DNA of 64,000 nt, from positions 31,809 to 95,808 of the forward strand of contig JAGEMR010000114.1 of NCBI GenBank assembly GCA_021030915.1. Direction: 5' to 3'. The position numbers and the translations under genes were made by a program. The DNA is from Astrothelium macrocarpum. Taxonomy: Eukaryota > Ascomycota > Dothideomycetes > Trypetheliales > Trypetheliaceae. The notes under the pieces are model-generated. The model did not search any database, had not been told where the DNA came from, and worked only from the letters and a program-made list of their open reading frames with translations. Shown here one piece after another: positions 35,681-47,672 of the stretch. Each line of letters starts with the position of its first letter. The stretch's first letter is position 1.

Positions 35681-37769
35681 CGAAAGATGGCCAAGTCGAA
35701 CTCAGAGAAAAACGAAAGAGTCTCGAAGAAGCGACAGACGGAGATGCTCTACTCCATTCATTGCGGCACGAACGCATTTTTATTGAAATAGATCCTACAT
35801 TATTTTTGCTACACCGGCGTAAGGAGTAAAATCCTTGCCATGCCTGTCCTTGGCTCAGCTGCCTTAGCCGTACATCTAGTGAATGCAGGGCTCATGATCC
35901 AAGACGGAATGTAATAACTGGTCTCAGTCAGCCATGTGCACCTATGCATCGATAATTGCCAATCGTCTATCTTGCAGCGTCAGCTCATCTATACAGCACG
36001 TTGCTACTTCGAGCACGACTCAGTCCCGAAGAGGCGGTGATTCCTTCCGCAGGTGCATAAGCTTTCTGGCCAACAGGGGCAGACGACAGTATCCTTAGGC
36101 TCGGGTACGACTGGGATGGCACCTCCCAGACCAAGTAAAGGACGCCAGTTTCACGTCTCGGATCCCGGCTAGTAGAGTCATAAGAACACTAGAGCCTTCC
36201 GCGTAATTTCGATGGTGGTCACCATCTGCCAAGCTGACGGCGCTTCAAACATTTCCGATAGGCGCCTCGACCATTTTCGTGAACCTCCACAAGCACTCGA
36301 ATCACTCGAACAGTTCTCGACTTGCTTTGCAGCTTTATCGATTTACTTTGCAGATTACCGCATCGTTCTGCAGATTTCTCGTATCGCTTCGGGTTTACCG
36401 AAACCAAAGTGGACCCTGGACGGAAGATGGCGCAAGGCATCGGCTTAATCCGCCTCATGCAATCCCACATTTTCCCCTCACTGTGCCACTATTTTGGATG
36501 CTCATGCCGAGGCTCAGCAGAAACGCACAGAAGGACTGGAGTTTTTAGTCTGTAAGGCAGCCTCCTGATCGACAGAACATGCACCAGCGTGGCGTACCTG
36601 AAAATCTCTAGACGACTATCATCACGACTCTAGTGGCGTTCAGCTTTGCGGATGGTTTCGAAAATCCCCAGCGGATAAATACCGATTTCTTCGACGGGCT
36701 TGGAAGATGTTCACGCTTTTCTGCTATCGGTTTCAGCCGCTGAGAGGCTGAATAGATAATGGTGGAGAATTTGCGGCTCTTCGGAAGGAGACCGCGTAAG
36801 GGCAGGGATAAAACCACGAGCTTGGTTACTAGGGGTCCCTGCGCGGCACATGCGCAATATTTTTGCTTGCGACTCCCTGGGCAAAGAGGCGCTAGAACAT
36901 GTCCAAAGCATGTTGTGAACCGGGTACTACTGCAATATACGGCTAGCTGGGCCGAAGCATCCCCCAACCGTGCTCTAGGGTTTTGCTTTGTATCAAGGTT
37001 GTGATCAAATCGCGCGTCCATTCCTGACGACCGGCCAGGGAGTTATAATTTTGACGAGGGGCAAGTTACCTTGTTCCTAAAAGTTCCAGCCTGAGGGGAT
37101 GGTTAGTGCAGGACACACACTTTGTCTTCAGAAATCCCCGTTCTGCAATAGGCATCGATATTATTGAGAACATCGGAAGCGTCGCAAACTGCGGATAAAG
37201 AACCTCGGTTAGTTGTCATTTTCTACTTTGACTTGATGTAAGTAAGACAGCCTACCTGGGAGCAATCGTCATCTTCGGGAACAGTAAGTCATGTCAGCAC
37301 CAATGTAAGTCTACTCTTACTTGCGTTTATGCTGTGTCACCTATTTGAGGACTTGATTGGTAATGGGATCCTTCTTGGCTGCCAAATCTTCCAGCTGGTG
37401 CTGAGATCTGTAATTTCACATGCGTGAACAAGGAGGATTATCCTGTCGACTTCTTCCTCTAAGGCCAATTTAATATCCGTGAGGAAGAATATAGTAGTGG
37501 CGACGGAGTTGTTCTAAATGTTGTCGAGTTTGCAAAAATCCTTCATTTCTACACAAGAAAGATGGCCGCCAGAACGCAGCTTAAAGCTCGCACAGAAAGA
37601 CGATAAGAGATAAGACTGGAATAGCTTTTTGGACAACCGAGTCTATGGAGTCGCGCTGGTTACTTTGGTTCTTACCTTGCTTTCAGCCAGTGCTGTTGCG
37701 ACTTCCACTTACCCAAACCCCGCTGGCGCCTCTGATTTGCTGATCGTAAGTGACAGATTCTGCAGCATC
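35681..37769. other. 2.1-kb gene-poor interval
   Basis: No supported gene. Near 36325-36389 are three imperfect copies of a ~21-22 bp unit (CTTTGCAG-like starts). A 137-codon minus-strand frame at 36.6-37.0 kb has no recognisable domain and is not called. Confidence 0.4.
36325..36389. repeat. Three imperfect ~21-22 bp tandem units
   Basis: Successive units begin CTTTGCAG (36325), CTTTGCAG (36346) and TTCTGCAG (about 36366), each followed by an AT-rich stretch containing ATCG. Similarity is only partial. Confidence 0.35.
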
Positions 37770-39907
37770 TTAACGAGTGCTCATGGCTTTGGTGACTACC
37801 CTCTTCAGCGCGAGCTCCTTCTTTTTAAGATCGTCGCTTCCAGCATCTTCAACCTCGAGCTGTGCCATCGCATCGCTTAGTGCTGATTCAATCTTTTCCT
37901 TCTGACCTCGCTTGAGCTTCATGCTCATCGTTGGATCACTGACGATTTCTTCGACGCGAGAAATGTAGGACTCGAGTTGTTGACGAGCTTCAAACTTTTT
38001 GGAGAAAGCCTCATCTGAAGTTTTGAATTTTGCGGCATCTATAGGAAAAAAGACATGTCAGATTGTTACAGCCAAAAGAAACCAGGAGCAACGTCAAAGC
38101 GTCACAATGACCCAACTTACCCGATATCATGCTTTCAATTTCAGTGGAAGACAATTTGCCGACCGAGTTGGAGATGGTGATGTTTGCGCTACGGCCAGAT
38201 GTCTTCTCAGTGGCAGTGACCTTGAGTATACCATTAACGTCGACTTCAAATACAACCTCAAGCACAGCATCTCCGGCTTTCATGGGTGGAATTGGTGCAA
38301 GCGTGAATTCACCAAGAGACGTATTGTCTTCACAGTTGACACGCTCACCTTGGTATACAGGGAATTGGACAGTCTGCTGATTGTCGGCCACAGTAGTGAA
38401 AGTGCGCTTTTTGATTGTTGGGACGGTTTGACCTCGAGGAACGACTGGAGCAAAGATGTTGCCTTCCATTGCAACACCGAGGGAGAGAGGAACGACATCA
38501 AGAAGGAGGAGGTCTTCAGTATCTTTGTTGGTCGCTCTGCCGGAAAGAATACCGGCCTGTACTGCCGCACCGTATGCAACGGCTTCGTCAGGGTTGATAC
38601 TCTTCTCTAACTTCTTGCCATTGAAGAAGTCACTAAGAAGCTTCTGTATACGAGGAATACGAGTAGATCCACCAACAAGAACAATTTCGTCCACCTTGCT
38701 CTTGTCAATATTTGCGTCTTTGAGAACCTGTTCTACTGGTTGCAAAGTGCCATTGAATGCCTTGGCATTCAAGTCTTCGAATCGAGCACGAGTAATGTTT
38801 GTATTAAAGTCCTCGCCTTCGAACAAAGAGTCAATCTCGAGTGTTGCCTGAGTACCATTCGAAAGGGTTCTCTTGGCACGTTCACAGGCCGTACGTAACC
38901 TACGAATAGCACGGGCGTCGCCAGAAATGTCCTTTTTGGTCTTTCTTTGGAACTCTTTTTTAAAATGATCCAAAAGGTTGGTATCGAAATCTTGTCCACC
39001 CAAATGCGTATCTCCAGCAGTCGCCTTGACTGTGAAGACACCGCCTTGAATGTTTAGCAAAGACACATCAAAGGTACCACCACCAAGATCGTAGATAAGG
39101 ACGTTTCGCTCCTTTTCAGATTTGCCGGAGCCAAGACCATAGGCAATGGCAGCAGCGGTGGGTTCGTTGATGATTCGGAGGACGTTGAGACCAGAGATTG
39201 ATCCCGCATCTTTTGTAGCTTGTCTTTGATTGTCATTGAAGTAGGCAGGTACTGTAATGACAGCCTTCTCGACTTTCTTGCCAAGCTTCGTCTCTGCTAC
39301 CTCTTTCATCTGGTCAAAGTTAGAAAAGTTACTTGGCCGATATGGATGTAGTACCTTGCCCAACACCATGGCCGATATTTCTTGCGGGGAGAAAGTCTTT
39401 GTTTCGTTTAGGTACTCGACTTGAACAAATGGATTATTTTCTCTATCCACAACTTTGAACGGCCATGATTCAATATCCTTTTTCACTGTAGGATCATCAT
39501 ATCTCCGTCCAATCAATCGCCTGTTGAATAGATCAGAATCCTGATTTATTGTGAGAGGTTCTGTCGGATGCATTCTTACTTGGCATCAAAAATGGTATTC
39601 GCCGGGTTCATGGCTGCCTGATTCTTGGCTGCCTCACCAATGAGACGTTCCTCGGGTGTGAAACAGACAAAGGAGGGTGTGGTAAAGCTCCCCTGCTCGT
39701 TTGCGACTAGAGTAGGATTAATTGTGAATCGTAGAATGTACTTTCGTTCTCGATCAACGTACTGATTTCGACATTCTGACCCTCGTAATTTGCAACACAC
39801 GAATAAGTCGTCCCTGCGCCGCATGAGCGATATGTACAAGGTCAAATTCCCATTCATGATTTACCCAAGTCGATGCCAATGGCGCCCTCGTATACTTCGT
39901 CGGCCAT
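37770..39907 (-). CDS. SSB1: Hsp70 chaperone, ribosome-associated Ssb type, ~614 aa
   Basis: Six exons on the minus strand: 39865-39907, 39763-39813, 39580-39706, 39355-39520, 38121-39309 and 37770-38038. Phase-consistent joins give 614 residues, matching the 613-residue Ssb proteins. N-terminus MADEVYEGAIGIDLG joins TTYSCVANYEG, forming the ATPase phosphate loop. Also visible are IIANEQGSFTTPSFV, VPAYFNDNQRQATKDAG, DLGGGTFDVSLL, LVGGSTRIPRIQKLL, the substrate domain (GERVNCEDNTSLGEF) and the ending TKAMSTR without an EEVD tail, which is typical of Ssb rather than Ssa. It binds nascent chains at the ribosome with the RAC co-chaperone. A 45-nt intron (39310-39354) is in-frame and stop-free, so unspliced reading would insert 15 residues after MVLGK. 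Confidence 0.93.
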
Positions 39908-40445
39908 TTTGATAAAGGGTTGGAAAAGTAGGGGATGGATAGGAGTAGAAGGTTTGGCAGGCTCAGAGAAATTTTGGCGAAATAATTTGTTCGGGCTCAC
40001 CGCCTACGATCCACTTATTCACTAGCCCATTACCCCTGCACAGTCAGCCCTAAATCATCCATTCTTACACTAACCTTTTCATTTCAGCAGGCCACAGAGC
40101 CTTTTTTGCATCCTTGTAAATGTCAAATCTAAATCTGATGTTTGAATGGCAATACTGTTCTCGTTCTTGTAATGAAAACCCAGCCTGATGCTGTTGCCAA
40201 GGGAAGCAACGAGCTTCTTGAAAGCATAAAGGCAAATCTTTCAATTTTCGTTCTCTTTAAAAGTGATATCATGCGTATTAAGCGTGCATAGACCCAGTTC
40301 ACACAGGTACTCCAAAGCAGGTTGTGTGTAAAGAGCTTCATCTTTATGCGAGGCCCTTTCAGACTGCCACAAACACCCAAGCGCCATTGCTAAAATGACT
40401 TCCCGCGACATCATCGTGCAATTTCTCCATCTATGCCAAGTTCCG
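39908..40445. other. Upstream region of Ssb gene
   Basis: About 540 bp between the E2 gene's stop and the Ssb start, both on the minus strand, so it should contain the Ssb promoter. No gene; no clear heat-shock element recognised. Confidence 0.45.
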
Positions 40446-41069
40446 TCAGACTTTGTTGTCATGAAAGACGAAGTTTATGTCCCTTGGTCGCTGTCGGTTC
40501 GTTCTGACAAATGCATCATTTCCGGGCGGCCTCTCGTTCTTCGAGTTGCCTGTCAACATACTCTGCACACTCACACACACACTCTCCACGTTCTGAACCG
40601 GACTCCAACCCGATGTATCAAGCAAATCAAGGCATATTATCCCGTTTGAATATATGTGCGGATGCATCGGGATCGGGTGAGAGGCATCTTGGACAAAGGT
40701 GACTTCTGGAGCTTCTAAAGGACCTATCAGCAGGATGATGCGGTTATGGTCTGCAAGAAAATCTAGCGTACCAATAGGATAGCTAGAGCCGAACCGAAAT
40801 TTCAGTCTGTAAACCTCATTCTTATACAGAGGATTGTCATCCATGACTTTAATGTCCATCAGCCACTCTTCCAAGTTTTCAGCCGATATAAGAGTGATGC
40901 CCGGCGGAAGAGGACCTTGGAGCTATTATCGATGAGCTCTTCCCTCTCTGGAGAGATTGCATCTGAAGGCATTTACCTTTTGGAGCTCCTGCAGTTCTTA
41001 TTAGTATAATGTCCACTGTTTGGTGATTCAAGGCACTCCTACCTTGGAGAGTCGCTTTGATGCGAACAT
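40446..41069 (-). CDS. Ubiquitin-conjugating enzyme E2, UBE2W-like, ~152 aa
   Basis: Four exons: 41043-41069, a 12-nt micro-exon 40977-40988, 40772-40922 and 40446-40714. Spliced N-terminus reads MFASKRLSKELQKLQGPLPP, the usual E2 first helix. The core has YRLKFRFGSSYPIEAPEVTF, then HPHIYSNGIICLDLL. The Cys of ICLDLL is the thioester-forming residue. HPH replaces the usual HPN, as in UBE2W, which ubiquitinates protein N-termini. The C-terminus NRQRPRDINFVFHDNKV also matches that subgroup. The 57-nt intron 40715-40771 is in-frame and stop-free and would otherwise insert 19 residues after YPI. The first intron's short exons make this N-terminus easy to miss; the micro-exon is supported by helix continuity and phase. 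Confidence 0.87.
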
Positions 41070-42724
41070 TGTACGTAGCGACGTTGGAAAAAGATGTCAG
41101 ATCAAGAGGGTAGAGTCTGTGAAGTCAAAGGGGACTGCCTTGCTGTTCCGCGATGATGCCTGGCCAGGCGGCGGAAAAGCCAGGGAGGTATGGCAAATGA
41201 TTGATTGGGAATATGATTATAGAGGTACGTCTCTTGTATGCAAATCAGGATCTCATAGAATCATGAGTCGTTTGGTGAGCGTTTCATAGGAGTGAAGTCT
41301 GATAATAGGGATACTGAAGAAAAAGGTCACACTACGTGTTGCTGCATGGTCCTTCGAATGGCTCCAAACGCAGCCGGGGATGTGAGGAAGGGTCCAGCAG
41401 CCCACTTGCACTGACCTCACCGCGGACATGACTTTTTCCCTCTCATAGACATCCCTTTTGCAGAATTCAGAGTTCAAACCCATGTCAGACTGCATGTGTG
41501 GTATGACTAGTTGTTCGCCGTTCATTCAAAATGTACAACGCTGACTCCGAAAACGGCAGCGTTATGTGCAGCATATAATTTGTTCATAACCGTTCTCATC
41601 AAGTGTCGCCCACGATCATTGCATTTTGGAATGGAGCAAGTCTTTAAATCAGACTACAGCATGTTCCAGAATAGGACTTTGCCAAGCAAATGCTCAGTCG
41701 CGCAACCATGTAGTAACGAAAAATCAGGCTGAATTCCTAGGCCAACCACGGTCTGTAAGAGACCAACTGGCAAGACTGAAAGTCTCTTTGACGAAAGTCA
41801 ATGAGTGGACGAATATTTACAGATGCCAATATCACACAACGAGAAGGAGCATATCCATACTCTGCAAATTAAATCATGAAAATTGCAAAAAGAAATGTTC
41901 ATCCCCCCTTGCATGCTGTCAACAAACGCAAGGATTTCCTAAACATATGTTTCAATATTAATGTTAATATTACTTGCGGTCTACGATACCTCTATCTATA
42001 CATTTAGAAAGTAATAGGTCGTAACGTCTAACATTCAATAAATGTGACTTAGTATCACACTTCATGCTTCTATCAAGATAGACGCAATCTGGGACTGGTG
42101 TCATGTACAGAAGTGGTAACTTCTGCGAAGCGCCAGCTTCTTACTCCAACCAATCACTGTTGAGCGTTTCTTAAAATAGATGAGCCCAAACACACTTCGG
42201 GAAGTAAGCCGAGATGTAGCTCGTGATACTCTTCTCGAGTACGTTTCAAAGCATATATTTTGTGGGCTCCAAAGAGGACAGAGTCAAAGGAAGTCGCGCA
42301 TGACTATGGCTCGGTTAGGTTGTGACTCGATGCACTCAGCCTTGCGCCTGGAAAGAAATCCGGTACGGGAAGTGCAGTGACCGAGTCTATCTAGGAAGCC
42401 ACATTGAGAAAAGTAAACCCCGCCAAAACTGATCGGCGCCAAGGCTGTCGCACAGCTACCTCATTTCATCCTGTGAAAAGGAAGCCTTCTGGCACAGCTT
42501 GACGACACGGTCCCACGTCCATCCTTATACCCTGCGTGGCCCCAAGCTGAGGCTGAGTTGGCAAACATCATCATCCCCTGTACCCTATTGTCCTCTGTTA
42601 TATGAGACAACTTGTCCGCGAATACTGCTTTTCTGAAGATATCCACGCTATCTTGACTGTTGCTCGCGGACAAGTCCCAGCCTTTTCCTATTCGCCAGAA
42701 CGCAACGCCGCATTGAAAAGGAAC
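41070..42724. promoter_or_regulatory. Divergent region, E2 / CaM kinase
   Basis: 1.65 kb between opposing start codons. Only short frames; no gene recognised. It presumably holds both promoters and the 5' leader of the kinase. Confidence 0.4.
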
Positions 42725-44465
42725 ATGAGTTGTAAGTTCTATAGCACTCGATTGTCTCTATTTGTGTTCTACTGTGGGAGGCCTCAATGGCTGCCTTTAT
42801 TCCCAAAGTGTGCCTACCCAAAAGAGATCGGTCTTGTGATTCACAAGCAATCCATCGAGCTCAGCCTTCCCACAGCTCCAATGCTACATCATCTGCCTGT
42901 CTTGTCTTCCAACACTTTAATGTTGGCTTCTGCTGTGCACATGTCCAATTACTGACCTATTCTACACAGTCTCAGGCATGTTAAACAAACTTCACGGTCA
43001 GCCAGAAAGCTACGACAAAAAGTCGGAACCCTCTCTTTTTTCTCTTGATGGCCATGGGCCTTCCCGTCTCAAAATATCAGCTGCTGAGAATGAACGTCGC
43101 AGATCTCGATACAAGCTAGGCAAGACCCTCGGTGCTGGTACTTATGGCATTGTCCGTGAGGCAGAATGCCCCGATGGCAACGTTGCCGTCAAGATCATCC
43201 TCAAAAAGAGCGTCAAAGGCAACGAACAAATGGTGTACGATGAATTACAGATGCTCCAAAGATTACACCATCCACACATTGTCCGGTTTGTTGACTGGTT
43301 CGAGTCAAGAGTAAGATTTTGTGCAGTTTGGCATTTACTGTAAATTGACTCGAATGTTATTGCAGGACAAGTACTATATCGTAACGCAGCTCGCAACCGG
43401 TGGAGAGCTTTTCGACAGAATCTGCGAAAAGGGCAAGTTTACAGAAAAGGATGCATCTCAAACCATACGGCAAGTTCTCGAAGCAGTCAACTATCTGCAT
43501 CAGAACAACGTTGTCCATCGCGGTCGGTCAAGATTAAATGTAGTCCATTGTATAATGATGCTCATGTCCTGGCAGACCTCAAACCTGAAAACCTACTCTA
43601 CGTTACGCGACACCCCGACTCTTCTCTCGTCCTTGCCGACTTTGGTATTGCCAAGACCATAGACGACAAACATAAGATGTTGACGAGTATGGCTGGCTCT
43701 TTCGGTTACGCTGCACCCGAAGTCATGCTCAAGCGAGGTCATTCCAAACCTGTCGACATGTGGTCGATGGGCGTAATCACATACACTCTTCTTTGCGGCT
43801 ATTCACCTTGGCGGAGCGAAAATCTTCAGGATCTAATTGGCGAAATGAACCAGAATAAAGTCACTTTTCATGAGCGATATTGGAAAGATGTCAGTTCTGA
43901 CGCAAAAGACTTCATCGTCGCTCTACTACAAGTAGATCCGTCAAAGCGCCCAACAAGCGAGGCAAGTGATCAGATCATGATGCTTCCTAATCGTCCATTC
44001 TACAAGTACTGACTCAGCATGTCACAGGAGGCACTCAAGCACGTTTGGCTTACAGGTAAAGGTGCTTCGGAACACAACCTTCTTCCTGAAATCAAATCGT
44101 GGGTCACTAAAGCTCGTCTTCGTCGCGGTATCGAACTCGTCCAACTCAAGAACCGGATCGAGGCTTTACGCATGGAAACAGATGATGACGAAGAGGGCGT
44201 GGAAGACGACATTCCCAAAGATTCCGATACGGCTGCCGGTCAAGCAGCTCTGCATCACCATGCAAATGATGGAGCGGCCGACCCTAATAGATTAGCACCT
44301 GGACGACCAGCTCATAGGAGGGAAAGGAGTCTTAGCAAGATCGCCCGAAGCCAAATTTTCCGAGAAGTTGTGTTGGCCAAGGTGAGGGAAATGAAGAGAG
44401 ACCAAGAGAGACAACGCGTTGAACAAGAGGCAACACAACACGCCCGGGATGCAAGTCAAGGTTGA
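42725..44465 (+). CDS. Calcium/calmodulin-dependent protein kinase (CaMK family), ~442 aa
   Basis: Five exons: 42725-42731 (7 nt), 42970-43310, 43366-43522, 43576-43961 and 44028-44465. The N-terminus MSFSGMLNKLHGQPESYDKK is like fungal CaM kinases. Kinase landmarks in order: GKTLGAGTYGIVREA (ATP loop), NVAVKIILKK (catalytic Lys), GGELFDRI, VVHRDLKPENLL (catalytic Asp), LADFGIAK, GYAAPEVM and RGHSKPVDMWSMGVI. After EALKHVWL comes a basic helix (WVTKARLRRGIELVQLKNRI) that may be the autoinhibitory/calmodulin-binding segment, then an acidic and a basic coiled tail. The intron between exons 4 and 5 has a GC donor (GAG|GCAAGT ... CACAG). Starting at the internal Met (42978) is possible, but the 7-nt exon fits the family N-terminus better. 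Confidence 0.88.
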
Positions 44466-45001
44466 GGAGACTGAACAGTACAGAGAATGGCCTAGAATAG
44501 GCAAGATATATCGCTACCGTCCCTAATACACACTTTTCTCTCTTCTTGTTGGTTTTTGGCGATACCCTCCTAACATACGAAATTACTAGGTTGAGTATGT
44601 GTAGATATCAGATCAAGGGGGGCGCATGGACATGGAAGGAACTGAAATTGGGACTGATAGGGTCAATACTTCGCATCAGAGAGCATTTTCGTTGAATCAA
44701 AATTTACTAGAGTGAGCACAAGCATGACCCTTCAAGTGGAATGGCATTACTCTTGCATTCAACCATGACCTTTTTAGGTAGTGATCAGTATTCAGTAGCA
44801 TGTGATGGATGTGATGGTGAGGATTGTAGTGCTTATATAAGGCATCGGGCACATGACCGGCCGATGTTGAGACCCTGGCCCCAAAGCATCGTGAACGCGC
44901 AAAGGGATTCAGGACAGACGAACGCGACAAAACCGTCAATCAAGCGTTTCTGCTTGCTGACGTCCAGAGCCTTGCATGCACATTCCAATTCTGCTCACAT
45001 C
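44466..45001. other. Upstream region of Rsc4-like gene
   Basis: About 540 bp between the kinase stop and the next start, same strand. No gene recognised; presumably terminator and promoter. Confidence 0.45.
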
Positions 45002-47672
45002 ATGTCTCTCCGCCTCAGTTTGAATGGTGGCACGAAGCGCAAAACCCAGGCGAGCGCTGCTTCTCCCGAAGGAAGTGCATCGAAGCGAGCACGAGTCCCG
45101 GTAAGTGCACATACGTTGTTGTTGTTTTCTTGGTGGAAGATCAAAGATGCGGTTGCAACGGCCAGAGGAAGTGGAAAACGGAGAGATGCGAACGATCCAT
45201 GCGATGACGTTTGGAGCGCCGCAAAGCCGCGACAGGCTGGAGCTTCGCAAGAGGGAACACCACCTCTTGCACTCCGACCTGCCAAGCAAGGCCTGAGAAC
45301 AACTCCAAACCGGGTTTTGATTGATGCCAGAGCCAGTCGCAGCTAGCGAAATGACGACCGAGGCTGACAACATTCCAAAAGGGCCCGAACGACAATGTCC
45401 AAGAAACACCCGAGCGCACGGCAGAAGAGGGTATGAAGTTCTTGGATCAGTTGAAAAAGGCACAGGATAAACAGTACGGACCCTTTCAAGCTAGCTAGGC
45501 CTTGGCCAAGACCATACTGATTTTGATCCAGTGGACGACCGATTGCGACACAATTCCTCACACTTCCATCAAGGGTACGGTGGTCATTGCCTGCGCAAAT
45601 TGATTTGCTCACAAAATACTGAACGCACTAATATCTGCAGAGTGACAATCCTAAATACTACGAGGAGACCTTGCTACCCATTGCAATAGACACAATCGAG
45701 GTGCGCACATGGCCTTTCTCTGCTTCAGCCTCATAAGATTATGAACATATACTCATGATAAAATAGGGCAAACTTCAACGCAAAGAATACTCCAGGCTAT
45801 CGGAAATCGAGAGTGATGTCAAGCGCATGGTCAATAACGCAAAAGCCTACAACGAGCGTCCCTCTGGCATTTTTCAGGATGCAGAGCGAATACGGAAAAT
45901 GCTCTCAAACTACATGGTCAAGAATAATCCTGCGTACAGAGACCCGAATTACGTTGCATATCCCACACCTATTCCAACTCATCTCCTTGATAGCTCTCGA
46001 GATACGAATGGTGATACTCCCACAGCAAAGCCAAGCAGAAAAGGCACACCTGTACGAGCTACTACCTCTCCGGCTCCAGCCAGAGCCTCAGCAGGGCCGG
46101 CGGATGTAGACGACGCAGATTTTACAGGCAAAACATTTCAGCAAGCTCAAGATCTAATTGTGGGCGAATTAATCAAGTATCAAGAAGAGTAAGCCTTCCC
46201 AATGGCTGTTTAAGAACCATACTGACGATGCAGCAGCGGCTTAGAGATATACACCCCCTTTGTTGCCTTACCACCCCGATCACTCGCAGACTATTACCAG
46301 ATTATCAAAAATCCAGTTTCGCTCACTGGTATTCGCAAACGAGTCCGAGGTCAACAAGGACGAAATCAACCTACTTTGAACACAGAACTCAAGACGTGGG
46401 ATGCCTTTGAGAATGAAATGAGTTATATCTGGCGCAATGCGCGAGAGTACAACGAGGACGGTAGCGAAATTTCGAACCTCTCTTATGACTTAGAGGTACA
46501 TTGAAAATTGTTTTGACCAATAAAGGAAACTAACAGTCCACTAGGAACACTTCAAGCGTCGACTCGCCGAAGCCAAGTCCAAAGTTTCAGAGCCTGTGCA
46601 ACCAATGCTCAAACTAAAATCCTCTGCATCACAACCCACACCAAAACCACCTGGTACCAAACTCCGTCTTGGAGGCAACAAAGCCAGTCCTGCACCCGCG
46701 AATGATACATCGGCTACCAACACACGCCACACACACACCCCCGGCGTCACCGTCGACAGCGAGGCCCTCCGAAGACAACAAGAACTCATCCAAGCCGGCG
46801 TCAACGGCCAAACCAGCGACCAACGCCCCTCAACCCGCAACCCCTTCACCGGCTCCCGCCCGGGCTCCGCCGCCCCTCCCCTCCCCAACCTCTCCCACAG
46901 CCAGCAGAGCTCCTCAGCAGGAAGCCCGCCCCTCTCCACCAGCGGCAGCAAACCCGAAGCTGCGCCCGCCGCCAGCGCCTCTCCCAGCCTGCACCCAGTC
47001 CGCAGCACGAGCGGCGCCCCCGACACCCACCCCCGCGGCCCCAGCCCCCTCGCCACAACCACCACCACCTCCTCCATGCCGCCCCCCACCACAGGCCGCG
47101 TCCCCAGCGGCAGCCCGCTCCCCAACGGCCACACCACACCCGCACCCACCGCCAGCAGTCTCCCGCCGCCCGCGCCGGCCCTCGGCGGCCTCGGCCCGCG
47201 CCTCCGCGACGCCGACAACCCGGTCTCGCGCGCGCTGCTGCCCTGTCTCAGCCTGAGCTCGCACCCGCCGGCCACCGCCGGCGCCGCGCCGTTCCGGCTG
47301 GACATCCCCGCGCACCCGCGGCTGACGCAGCACAGCGTGACGGTGGCGCTGCCCGCCGCGCACGGGGTGGTGCGGGTGGTGCCGCGCATCGCCGAGGAGG
47401 TGTTGCGCAGTCGGCCGTATCGCACGTTTGTGTCGCTGAATGGGGGGAGATTGTTGGGGACTGGGTTGCGGATGAAGATGGTGGCGGAGGGGGAGGGCGA
47501 GGTGGTGGGCGAGTTGGAGGAGAAGTTGCAGGTGTTTGAGGCGAGACTGCAGCCTGGGGTGAATCGCGTGGAGGTGGAGGTTGTGGTCGGGCGGCAGAGG
47601 GGGGGGGAGAAGTGGGGGAGTGAGATTGAGGGGGAGAAGGTGGGGGTGTTTGTTAATTTGATGAGGGGGTGA
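45002..47672 (+). CDS. Tandem-bromodomain chromatin remodelling subunit (Rsc4-like), ~701 aa
   Basis: Seven exons: 45002-45100, 45382-45473, 45532-45574, 45641-45700, 45767-46188, 46234-46495 and 46545-47672, all in phase. The N-terminus is basic (SASKRARVP). Bromodomain 1 is assembled from exons 2-5: FLDQLKKAQDK, GRPIATQFLTLPSR, SDNPKYYEETLLPIAIDTIE, KEYSRLSEIESDVKRMVNNA. Bromodomain 2 follows (IYTPFVALPPRSLADYYQII, LSYIWRNAREYNEDGS-like). A long Pro/Ser/Ala-rich linker comes next (encoded by very GC-rich DNA), then a conserved C-terminal domain (TVALPAAHGVVRVV, SLNGGRLLGTGLRMK). This order matches Rsc4 of the RSC complex, which binds acetylated histone H3 in the nucleus. Intron 1 (281 nt) is long and its acceptor is the least certain. 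A related fungal bromodomain protein is the alternative. Confidence 0.87.
46850..47660 (+). other. Strongly GC-rich coding segment
   Basis: The linker and C-terminal domain of the Rsc4-like gene are far richer in G+C than the rest of the window. There is a C-rich half (46.85-47.2 kb) switching to a G-rich half (47.4-47.66 kb), so strand skew reverses inside one exon. The encoded linker is low-complexity Pro/Ala/Ser/Thr. Confidence 0.6.

Noticed and set aside
36608..37021. 137-codon minus-strand frame
   Set aside because: No domain, no homology I recognise, no supporting splice structure.
38129..38851. Plus-strand frames opposite Ssb
   Set aside because: Antisense shadows of a highly conserved Hsp70 exon.
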